The notes under the pieces are model-generated. The model searched no databases. It saw nothing but the letters and a program-made list of their open reading frames with translations, and was not told the DNA's origin. A stretch of 64,000 nt of DNA, taken from positions 19,782 through 83,781 of the forward strand of contig JAQUTK010000014.1 in NCBI GenBank assembly GCA_028709785.1, in the 5' to 3' direction. Shown piece after piece: positions 17,308 through 24,831 of this stretch (the stretch's first letter is position 1; every line of letters begins with the position of its first letter). This DNA comes from Bacteroidales bacterium (GTDB lineage: Bacteria; Bacteroidota; Bacteroidia; Bacteroidales; JAQUTK01). The position numbers were made by a program, and so were the translations under genes.

Positions 17308-19260
17308 TTAATCTTTTAGTTTCAAAATTTCATTGTCAATATTCAATATGAACTCATCGTATTTTGAGGATACGTCGATAAGAATCTCATCTAATCCTCG
17401 ATTTGATGTTCTAAGTCTTTCTATTAAAGCTCTGATAATGCTACCGCTGATATTCTGTGCTTTGTTTGCATATATACCGATTAAATATTGGGGATATACA
17501 GCATTATGTGCTATCAGGTTTCTTAATCTGTATATTAATATGATGTCATTAAATATTTCCTTTTCCTTCTTATTAATACCATCCTTGTTCTTGTAGAAAG
17601 AATTAAGCTCGTGTAGTTTCGTTTTTAGAATTTCGTCATTAATATTCTCTTCAATCTCTTTTATGTGATTAAAAAACTTATTAATATGGACTTTATCTCC
17701 AACTTTCATATTTAGAGAAGCCTTTTCAATGATGACTTCTGGAATATCAAAAAAATTATTATTGAATTGAGTGTTGTTATAAATGTTTGTATATGTGTTA
17801 AACCAGTAGTTGTAAAAAAAACTTTTAACTATTATTGAAGCTGCAATTTTCTGCACAGTTTTAGTTTGAATATTATTTGCCTCCTTATTTTCAGTATGAG
17901 AGACTCCAATAGTAACATCGGTTTTAAGCAGACTTTCAATGGCAACCCAATGAAACAACAATTTATCTTCTGTTTTCTTGGGATACTTTCCTTTTTGGTA
18001 CCAATGTGCAGCTGTAGCAAGTTTTAATGTATCACAAGTCGGGTTTTTATGAATAAAAGTGAAGCGTTCATCTATCTCAGCTAAGTCATTTTCAAAAGGG
18101 GAAACGTCTAAAGATTTCATATATCCAACAAATTCCTGATGTTTTGATGAAGTGGCTTCGTCTCCGATTGTTAAATTAATTCCACCGATGCATCTACCAT
18201 TTTCGACAATCGAAACATCTCTGTCGCTATATTTAATTGGTGCGGATGTATTGAACGATAATGATAATAAATCGATAACGTGCTCTAATCTCTGCTTTGC
18301 ATAAGAAACGGAGGATCGCAACATCTTATGTTTGACAGGTATCGCAGCGTTTATCACTTTTCGATCAGAAGTAGTTTGTTCTATTTTCGAAAATGTTGGA
18401 GTTTCAGCAATATATTGTTTTAAATGAGGATCATATATATTAATATCATCTATCATACAATTAGTAAATCCTTTTATTCCTTTCAATCGGAATAAGACAA
18501 AGCAATCTTTAGGTTCAATGTTGTAGTAATCACTTAAAATTGAGATTCTTTCTTCTATAGACCTTTTCTCTATATAATCCTCTATGGCTTTGTGGTAAGA
18601 TTTTTTATTGTCGTAATCCTCCCTGTTTAATCCTTTATAAGTATTGGGAGCACTTGAAACAGTTCCACCCTCAATTCTTAAAATATCCGGTATATCATGC
18701 TGAATAGATTTAATATCATCAATGTCAAAGCCATTTGCTATAAACTCTGAGATAATTAATTCGGTGTATTTATTTATTTCTTTCTTTGTATCATAGTCCA
18801 ACGTTTGGGCGTTAGTGATAGTGCTAATTAATTTCTTTAGTAAGCCATCAAAGTAAGTTCCTTTATTAAACTCGGCGTTAATTTGCTTGCACAGAGATAA
18901 AATGTGTTTACAATAAGTCTTCCTGTTTTCTTTCTTTTGATTTTTCACCTGTTGAAAGAATTCATCCCATTTCTGCTGAAGTGATGTTACATTGTCATGG
19001 AATAGATCGTTAAAAACCGCATCCTTATTATCCCATTCACTTAATTGATCCTTAAAAAGTTGGCTATTGTCTTTATTCTTTAGGTTATTGTATTCAATCT
19101 CAGATATTATGTTATCAATGAGAAATCTGGGGCTATCAAGTGTAACCTCATAGTTGCCCTCTTCACCTAATTTTTCAGTGAAATAACTCCAATACTTTTC
19201 CCAGTATTCAATGGGAGTTTTTATAGGTAAACGTAGTATTTTTCTTATAGAATCATTCAT
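17308..19260 (-). CDS. Large HEPN-motif protein, uncharacterised
   Basis: 650 residues, AT-rich and Lys/Ile/Asn-rich compared with flanking genes, which hints at transfer. No signal peptide or membrane helix. Near the C-terminus, IYRLRNLIAHNAVY (Arg about 580, His about 585) carries the R-x4-H signature of HEPN ribonucleases, and LLFHWVAIESLLKTD about 140 residues earlier fits the first long helix of ApeA-like HEPN domains. The N-terminal 400 residues are not recognisable to me. The ATG directly follows the stop of a restriction-methylase-like fragment, and the stop is 2 bp before the Fic start. RNA cleavage in response to infection is a reasonable but untested guess. Confidence 0.65.
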   Translation of the reverse strand: MNDSIRKILRLPIKTPIEYWEKYWSYFTEKLGEEGNYEVTLDSPRFLIDNIISEIEYNNLKNKDNSQLFKDQLSEWDNKDAVFNDLFHDNVTSLQQKWDEFFQQVKNQKKENRKTYCKHILSLCKQINAEFNKGTYFDGLLKKLISTITNAQTLDYDTKKEINKYTELIISEFIANGFDIDDIKSIQHDIPDILRIEGGTVSSAPNTYKGLNREDYDNKKSYHKAIEDYIEKRSIEERISILSDYYNIEPKDCFVLFRLKGIKGFTNCMIDDINIYDPHLKQYIAETPTFSKIEQTTSDRKVINAAIPVKHKMLRSSVSYAKQRLEHVIDLLSLSFNTSAPIKYSDRDVSIVENGRCIGGINLTIGDEATSSKHQEFVGYMKSLDVSPFENDLAEIDERFTFIHKNPTCDTLKLATAAHWYQKGKYPKKTEDKLLFHWVAIESLLKTDVTIGVSHTENKEANNIQTKTVQKIAASIIVKSFFYNYWFNTYTNIYNNTQFNNNFFDIPEVIIEKASLNMKVGDKVHINKFFNHIKEIEENINDEILKTKLHELNSFYKNKDGINKKEKEIFNDIILIYRLRNLIAHNAVYPQYLIGIYANKAQNISGSIIRALIERLRTSNRGLDEILIDVSSKYDEFILNIDNEILKLKD

Positions 19261-19413
19261 TTATATCATTGGTTTTATCATTGATTCGATAAATGCGATT
19301 TCTTCATCTGTCAAACCATATTTTGCATAGAGTTCTGCGTCTGTCCATGATTTTGTAAAGTTTTGGAAAGTAACAAACGCAAAATTTAACTTTGAAAAGT
19401 GCTGGGTGGATGT
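19261..19413 (-). pseudogene. C-terminal fragment of a type II restriction-methylase-like gene
   Basis: About 50 codons open in one minus-strand frame, beginning after an in-frame stop and ending at 19261-19263 exactly against the HEPN start codon. The translation contains FTKSWTDAELYAKYGLTDEE and IAFIESMIKPM, which resembles the last residues of Bacteroidales Eco57I-type restriction-methylase proteins (recognised from memory, not searched). No start codon and no body of the gene are present, so it appears to be the surviving 3' end after a deletion. Confidence 0.45.
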
Positions 19414-19573
19414 TTATTGAGCAATAAGGAAGCGTGCAAATTTCGTTCGGTCGAGGGTGGTTATTATACCATCTTGAGACCGTAGCAGGAACTTTCCCTA
19501 ATTGTTCGCCAAACGATTTCTCGTTCATAGTCTTCTCAACAAGAAGTATTTTCAGCCTGTTTATCTGCTTCAT
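19304..19573 (-). pseudogene. Truncated XRE-type helix-turn-helix gene
   Basis: Starts at an ATG with MKQINRLKILLVEKTMNEKS and continues FGEQLGKVPATVSRWYNN, a good N-terminal half of a small XRE regulator. After about residue 44 (near 19442) family likeness is lost and the frame crosses, out of register, the restriction-methylase-like fragment. The apparent 89-codon ORF is therefore a fusion of a broken HTH gene with an unrelated frame. Small HTH genes of this kind commonly precede Eco57I-type restriction-methylase genes in Bacteroidales, consistent with an internal deletion that removed the second half of the regulator and nearly all of the enzyme. Confidence 0.5.
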
Positions 19574-19915
19574 ATCAGCTTTTGTAATGACCTAAAGCAC
19601 AAAGTTATTAATTTAATTGATATTATGTTATAGTGACGAAGTGATAAAAAACCAAAAGTAATTTATTCTTCAGACCGAAAAGCAATTGGAGATTTTTTCT
19701 GTTTGATTAATGCAGTACTTTCTATTAAAGCTCGATAAAACGGAACTCAATGAAAGGATTGTCTTTCCCTCAAAGCGTTCATTGCGCTTGACCCGGGTCT
19801 CTCTCCCGTTTGCCTACGGTTGACTTTCCGTTCAACGAACGTCAAACGGAACAAACGTCCTTGTGCGCGGATTCATGCATAAGGACGCGTGAATCGGTTT
19901 GTCGGTCTGTTCTAA

Positions 19916-19981
19916 TTTGTATTGTATGATACTCCCATTTGTACTGTATGTTCTTCCGGTTTGTATTGTATGTTCTTCCGG
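19916..19981. repeat. Three tandem 22-bp repeats
   Basis: Units at 19916-19937, 19938-19959 and 19960-19981 begin TTTGTAYTGTATG; the second and third differ at one base, the first is more diverged at its end. The period is not a multiple of three, so they do not encode a peptide repeat. The gap 19574-20761 has no gene I can support; it holds these repeats and the inverted-repeat element to the right. Confidence 0.75.
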
Positions 19982-20010
19982 TTTCATCAAGTAGTTTTTG
20001 GCGGTTGACC

Positions 20011-20570
20011 TTTTCTGAAGTAAGTCTGGGAAATTCCTGTTGTTTTTTTGAATTTCGATTTAGGAATGAGTAAAAAAGTACTATTTTGCTGCACCTCTGC
20101 ACCTCCGAGCTGCCTTCCAGCATACTGTATGGCATGTCAGTAACGTCAAAAAAACATTGCTCTCCGATTTTTGCATCCATTTTTATTTGCTCAAAGGCCC
20201 TTTTTCATACATTCTCAGTTACACTTTCCATTTCTATGTAGAAATTCGTCCAAAGATATACGGTTAACTTCGGAAAGATATACGGTTCGCTTGACAAAGT
20301 TTTCTAATAGTTAGGAACCAAACTATTAGAAAACTTTTGGGATTGATGGGGTCAGATTGCAGAAATGGTTACAAAATGCCCTCGAGCAAACAAAAATGGA
20401 AGCAATTATTGACCGAGCAAGTAAAAAGTCGAAAGGCCAAACTACCCTACAGCATGCTGTAAGGCAGGTCTTGGTGCACTTGGTGCATTGAAATTGGGGG
20501 TATTAGCCTTTTGAAGAATGAAAATAAAAAAAAATCCAGGAAGAGTTTCCGTCAGAAGCATTCTGAAATC
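20011..20570. repeat. Large imperfect inverted repeat around a hairpin core
   Basis: By eye, the reverse complement of about 20011-20230 aligns with about 20345-20570. Anchors are GAGCAAAYAAAAATGGA (20191-20207 on the minus strand; 20392-20408 on the plus strand), CTACAG-ATGCTG-AAGGCAG (near 20115-20130 and 20447-20466), then an A-rich stretch and CAGGAA. The arms are diverged and neither keeps a long intact ORF; short peptides ending PYSML are shared. The centre (20252-20337) is a separate strong hairpin. It looks like two head-to-head decayed copies of one unit, or a degenerate non-autonomous element. Confidence 0.45.
20252..20337. repeat. Dispersed hairpin element, copy 1
   Basis: Two 22-bp units starting AAAGATATACGGTT (20252-20273, 20274-20295) run into a hairpin with 17-bp perfect arms (20296-20312 with 20321-20337, arm starting AAAGTTTTCTAATAG) and an 8-nt loop. 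A second copy with the same layout is at 48375-48457. Confidence 0.8.
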
Positions 20571-20761
20571 TTTGTCGATGCATGCTACTACAAAAAGTGA
20601 GAGTAAAAGCTTCATTCTTTTGAATGATTTGAAACTTTTTATTAATTTCGTGCCGATCACATCTGCAAACTATTTACCGAACTCTCGTTTCGAGAGAAAA
20701 AAGGAAAGTAACGAGTGTTATCCCGGCAGCAATATTTGAAACTTAATTAGGAAGTACTACA

Positions 20762-21304
20762 ATGAAACGTATCGGTGAAAGAATAAATGCAAAAAGAAAA
20801 CAGCTGAACCTGCAATTAAATGATCTGGCAAAAAAGGTAGGTATAAGCCCCAGTGCTCTTTCGCAGATTGAAAAAGCCAAAGCTTTTCCATCCATTATTA
20901 CCCTAAAATCTATTGCTGAAAATTTATATACGACAGTAGGTGAACTGATTGGTGAAAATGAGACTCTGAGCAAGAATCCTGTTATGCAGAGAAACGAAAT
21001 GAAATTCGTGGAGAGAAACAGTTCAGGTACTGAAATATTTTTGATTACGCACCACGACCTTAACAAACAAATGGACACCTACTTTGTGCGATTCATTCAG
21101 GGTTCTGATTTGGTAGATTTATTCACTGCCAATTCCGGTCAGATTTTTTGTTACGTTGTTTCCGGCGAAATATCTTTCAACTTAGATGCCAAAGATTATT
21201 TGCTACATGTGGGTGATAGTATCTATTTTAATTCGAAAACAACGTACTCAGCCATCAATAATTCAGATAGCATTTGTGAATTACTCTGGATTATATCTGG
21301 TTAA
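20762..21304 (+). CDS. XRE-family regulator with C-terminal cupin domain
   Basis: 180 residues. Residues about 5-60 are an XRE helix-turn-helix (NDLAKKVGISPSALSQIEKA, then FPSIITLKSIAENL). After a linker, residues about 105-178 form a small cupin barrel (SGQIFCYVVSGEISFNLDAK, then LHVGDSIYFNSKTTYSAIN). Regulators of this layout sense a small molecule, often an amino acid or amine, through the cupin. It is the first of five rightward genes and lies 220 bp before the aminotransferase, in front of which a promoter box and a 14-bp palindrome are found. Control of that operon by this protein is inferred. Confidence 0.88.
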   Translation: MKRIGERINAKRKQLNLQLNDLAKKVGISPSALSQIEKAKAFPSIITLKSIAENLYTTVGELIGENETLSKNPVMQRNEMKFVERNSSGTEIFLITHHDLNKQMDTYFVRFIQGSDLVDLFTANSGQIFCYVVSGEISFNLDAKDYLLHVGDSIYFNSKTTYSAINNSDSICELLWIISG

Positions 21305-21415
21305 AAAACTTACAAAAGAGTAATATCCCTTATCCGTTTTCAAACAATGACACTTAAAACCTACTAAATATAAATGTATAACTTTCCTGAAAGATATATC
21401 AAAAATTAAGCACAA

Positions 21416-21429
21416 CTTAATTAATTAAG
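21416..21429. promoter_or_regulatory. Palindromic candidate operator
   Basis: CTTAATTAATTAAG is a perfect 14-bp palindrome placed 12 bp before the -7 box of the aminotransferase operon, covering the expected -33 region. The XRE-cupin protein encoded just upstream is the obvious candidate to bind it (inference). Confidence 0.4.
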
Positions 21430-21441
21430 AAGAAAAATCAT

Positions 21442-21449
21442 TACCTTTG
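21442..21449 (+). promoter_or_regulatory. Promoter -7 box of the aminotransferase operon
   Basis: TACCTTTG fits TAnnTTTG, 75 bp before the aminotransferase ATG, implying a leader of about 65-70 nt. Confidence 0.55.
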
Positions 21450-21524
21450 TCGCTCAATAGGAGACTAAACTAAAATATATCAGCATCTTTTTAAAAGGGA
21501 TAGCACTATAAATACACAATAAAA

Positions 21525-22829
21525 ATGGACAATCAAGCTTTGACTCTAAACAACACAATCGAAAAGACTAATTCAAACGTGTTGGAAATGCTCTCTGAAC
21601 GTGGTAAAAATATTTTCTTCCCTAAACTTGGCATTTTAGCTCAATCGGCTCAGGCAAAAGGGAAAAAGATAAATGCAACTATCGGCGAAGCTGTTGAGGA
21701 CGATGGCTCATCAATGCATCTTCCTGAGTTTGATGCTTTGCTTAATATGCCAACGGCAACTATTTTTCCGTATGCACCGAGTTTTGGTAAACCTGAACTG
21801 CGGACGCTTTGGAAAGATTCTATCTATCGTAAGAATCCATCACTGAAAGATACTGTTATCAGTAATCCAATTGCGACCAATGGACTTACACATGGCATTA
21901 GTATGGCAGGCTACCTGTTTGCTAACGAAGGTGATACAGTTTTACTATCTAACCATTACTGGGAAAATTACAATTTGATATTCGAAAACAACTACGGTGC
22001 GAAAGTTTCAACCTTCGAACTTTTTGATAACGGAGGTTTTAATGTGGCCGATTTCTCAAAACAACTAAATAAGATTGAGAGAGAGAAAATCATTACACTC
22101 CTGAACTTTCCAAACAATCCATCCGGTTACACACCACTTACCTCGGAAATTAAAGCTATTGTAGCTGAAATCAAGAAAGTGGCTGATAAAGGTAAAAAAG
22201 TGGTCGTGCTTATTGATGATGCTTACTTTGGTTTGGTTTATGAAGAGGGTGTTTTCACGGAATCCATCTTTGTTGAGCTAGCTAATCTGTCGGAAAATGT
22301 GCTGGCTGTTAAAATGGATGGGGCAACCAAAGAGGATTATGTATGGGGATTTCGTGTAGGCTTTATAAGTTATGCGATAAAAGGTGGCACGGCTGAATTG
22401 TATGAAGCACTTGAAAACAAAACGGCTGGTGCTGTACGTGGAAATATTTCAAACATCAGTCAATTGTCTCAATCGTTATTGTACAAAGTATATTCTGCTC
22501 CAACATATGACGAGTCAAAAAAGAAAAAATTTGAGATCCTAAAGAATCGGTATCAGGTTCTTCGCACCGAAATATCAAGATCTCAATATGCAGACTATTT
22601 TTGCGCTCTTCCTTTCAATTCAGGATACTTTATGTGTATCGAACTAAAAAAAGGATTACAGGCAGAAGAAATACGTAAGCATCTTCTCACAGAATATAGT
22701 ACCGGTGTCATTGTTCTTGGAAATGTGATCCGTCTCGCGTTTTCAGCTGTACCTCAGTCTCAATTGCCACTATTGGTTGAAAACCTCTATAAAGCATGTG
22801 TTGATTTAGACACAAAGAGCAAAGCTTAA
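21525..22829 (+). CDS. PLP-dependent class I/II aminotransferase
   Basis: 434 residues, cytosolic. Fold-type I aminotransferase landmarks: LLNFPNNPSGY (cofactor-binding Asn), VVVLIDDAYFGLVYE (Asp and Tyr contacting PLP), GATKEDYVWGFRVGF with the Schiff-base Lys at about residue 269 and a phosphate-binding Arg, and NVIRLAFSAV with the Arg that binds the substrate carboxylate. The N-terminal 60 residues (ERGKNIFFPKLGILAQSAQA) are longer than in plain aspartate aminotransferases. Substrate is not predictable. It heads a tight run with DUF4914 (66 bp), Sua5-type (13 bp) and carbonic anhydrase (28 bp) genes. Confidence 0.9.
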   Translation: MDNQALTLNNTIEKTNSNVLEMLSERGKNIFFPKLGILAQSAQAKGKKINATIGEAVEDDGSSMHLPEFDALLNMPTATIFPYAPSFGKPELRTLWKDSIYRKNPSLKDTVISNPIATNGLTHGISMAGYLFANEGDTVLLSNHYWENYNLIFENNYGAKVSTFELFDNGGFNVADFSKQLNKIEREKIITLLNFPNNPSGYTPLTSEIKAIVAEIKKVADKGKKVVVLIDDAYFGLVYEEGVFTESIFVELANLSENVLAVKMDGATKEDYVWGFRVGFISYAIKGGTAELYEALENKTAGAVRGNISNISQLSQSLLYKVYSAPTYDESKKKKFEILKNRYQVLRTEISRSQYADYFCALPFNSGYFMCIELKKGLQAEEIRKHLLTEYSTGVIVLGNVIRLAFSAVPQSQLPLLVENLYKACVDLDTKSKA

Positions 22830-22895
22830 CAACGCGTCAGCTAACTGAATTCACGAAGTAATAAAAGTTTAATAACTATTTAAAAGACAAGCAAC

Positions 22896-24818
22896 ATGAA
22901 AGATTTCTTTAAGGTATTGGAGAAGAAGCGAATTACTTTGCCGGATGATGTGTATGTATTATTGAATAGTTGTAAAAAGTTTACTGTTTACAACTCAGTG
23001 GAGCAATTGGCTGAAGCAGCAGTAGGAGGTCCGAACGAAACAAGCTATGAGGTTAAATATGATATTCCCGGAAAAGGAGAATACACAGAAGCAATCATTC
23101 ACAAGGTGACAAACGGAATCTCTGCGAATTACACGGACGCATACATGCGGAGGCGTGATCCGGATACAATGGTAATTGCGGATAACCTGCCCAGCGACAA
23201 AACTCGTTTCAAGGATAAATATGGTTATGAATTTGATTTGCTGAAAGCAGAGACCTTTGAATGGATGAAGAATCAGGAACTGGCGGTTTTCTTCTATTTT
23301 GCCGGTAATAATGGAATTGGCGTGAGCGGAATTGCTATCGCACCTGCCAACGCGGGATTTTTCGCAATGGGTTTGGCTATGTTGCAGCGTATTGTTCCGA
23401 TTGCCGATTTAGTCGATGAACTGAACATTGATTCTATTATTTATGTGGCTCCTACTTTCCGCCATACACATTTCAACGGGAAACAAGTGGTGGTGCATAA
23501 CCGCACAGAGAATCGCCACGAAATCTATTCCTATAATCTTTATCCGGGTCCAAGTGCCAAGAAGGGATTGTATGGCGCATTACTGACCAAAGGTGAAAGA
23601 GAAGGATGGATCACGGCTCATTGTTCTACGGTACAGGTCATTAGTCCCTATGATAATATAACGACTTTTATGCACGAAGGTGCAAGTGGTGGTGGCAAAA
23701 GTGAAATGTTGCAACACATCATTCGTGAGCCAAATGGCCAGGTGATGATTGGTGAAAACATCATGTCCGGCGAAAAACGTCTGATTAATTTATCGCTGTT
23801 TTGTTCCTTTAATCCGGTGACTGACGACATGGCATTATGTGCCAAATCGATTCAGAAGGACAATGGGAAAGTGACGGTTTTGGATGCAGAAAACGCTTGG
23901 TTTATCCGGGTGGACAGTGTCAATGAATATGGAGACGATCCGGCACTTGAGAAACTGACCATTAAGCCTAAAACTCCATTGTTGTTTTTGAATATAAAGA
24001 CTTATCCCAATTGCACAGCATTGATCTGGGATCATACAGAAGATGAACCCGGCAAAAGATGTCCTAACCCAAGGGTTATTGTTCCACGAAACATTGTACC
24101 ATCGGTAGTCAACAAGCCTGTGACTGTTGATGTAAGAAGTTTTGGGGTGCGCACCCCGCCATCTTCCATGGAGAACCCAAACTATGGTATTTTCGGACTT
24201 TTCCATATCTTACCTCCTGCCCTGGCTTGGCTATGGAGATTGGTATCGCCACGTGGACATGCTAATCCAAGTATTATTGGCGGCGACGGAATGGCATCGG
24301 AAGGTGTTGGCTCCTACTGGCCTTTTGCTACCGGCAAAATGGTGACGCATGCGAATCTTCTGTTGGAGCAGATTGTACAAACACCACGTATGAGATATAC
24401 CTTGGTTCCCAATCAATATATTGGTGTATGGAAAGTCGGATTTAAACCTCAGTTGCTTATGCGCGAATACCTGGCTCGCAGAGGAAACGCACAGTTGCGT
24501 GCCGACCAATATCAGCCCGCCAGATGTCCGTTGTTGGGGTATGAATTGAATTATCTGACCATTGAAGGTGCTAAAATCCCGTCCCGATTTCTTCAGGTTC
24601 ACCGCCAACCGGAAGTGGGAGTGGTTGGATATGATGCGGGAGCTGAGATGCTGACTGAGTTCTTCAAAAAAGAGTTACAGCAGTTCCTGACACCGGAGTT
24701 AAATCCATTGGGACGGAAAATCATTGAAGCGTGTTTGGCTAATGCTTCCGTAGAAGAATACAATGAAATTATTCCAATGAATTATCAGTATTCATTTCTG
24801 ACAACAAAAGAACAATGA
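22896..24818 (+). CDS. DUF4914-family P-loop protein
   Basis: 640 residues, no signal peptide. I recognise it as the uncharacterised family DUF4914 (full length, about 630-640 residues). The clearest motif is HEGASGGGKSEM at about residues 260-271, a Walker A loop of the GxSGxGKSE kind used by HPr kinase and close to that of ATP-dependent PEP carboxykinase. A second acidic motif follows at about residues 327-340 (VTVLDAENAWFIRVD), in the place of the PEP carboxykinase metal/nucleotide acidic segment. Gly-rich GGDGMASEGVGSYWPFATGK lies near residue 465. An ATP-dependent kinase or carboxykinase-like reaction is plausible; substrate unknown. It lies in one operon with aminotransferase, Sua5 and carbonic anhydrase genes. 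Confidence 0.8.
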   Translation: MKDFFKVLEKKRITLPDDVYVLLNSCKKFTVYNSVEQLAEAAVGGPNETSYEVKYDIPGKGEYTEAIIHKVTNGISANYTDAYMRRRDPDTMVIADNLPSDKTRFKDKYGYEFDLLKAETFEWMKNQELAVFFYFAGNNGIGVSGIAIAPANAGFFAMGLAMLQRIVPIADLVDELNIDSIIYVAPTFRHTHFNGKQVVVHNRTENRHEIYSYNLYPGPSAKKGLYGALLTKGEREGWITAHCSTVQVISPYDNITTFMHEGASGGGKSEMLQHIIREPNGQVMIGENIMSGEKRLINLSLFCSFNPVTDDMALCAKSIQKDNGKVTVLDAENAWFIRVDSVNEYGDDPALEKLTIKPKTPLLFLNIKTYPNCTALIWDHTEDEPGKRCPNPRVIVPRNIVPSVVNKPVTVDVRSFGVRTPPSSMENPNYGIFGLFHILPPALAWLWRLVSPRGHANPSIIGGDGMASEGVGSYWPFATGKMVTHANLLLEQIVQTPRMRYTLVPNQYIGVWKVGFKPQLLMREYLARRGNAQLRADQYQPARCPLLGYELNYLTIEGAKIPSRFLQVHRQPEVGVVGYDAGAEMLTEFFKKELQQFLTPELNPLGRKIIEACLANASVEEYNEIIPMNYQYSFLTTKEQ

Positions 24819-24831
24819 ACAACGTGGTAGA

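Noticed and set aside
19842..20180. Minus-strand ORF of 112 codons
   Set aside because: It spans the 22-bp tandem repeats and one arm of the inverted repeat, has no family likeness and odd composition; treated as a chance frame, perhaps a decayed unit.
19916..20295. CRISPR-like array
   Set aside because: Repeats are directly adjacent without spacers, only two or three units, and no cas genes are present.
24231..24608. Minus-strand ORFs opposite DUF4914
   Set aside because: Shadows of the 640-codon gene; no independent start signals or motifs.
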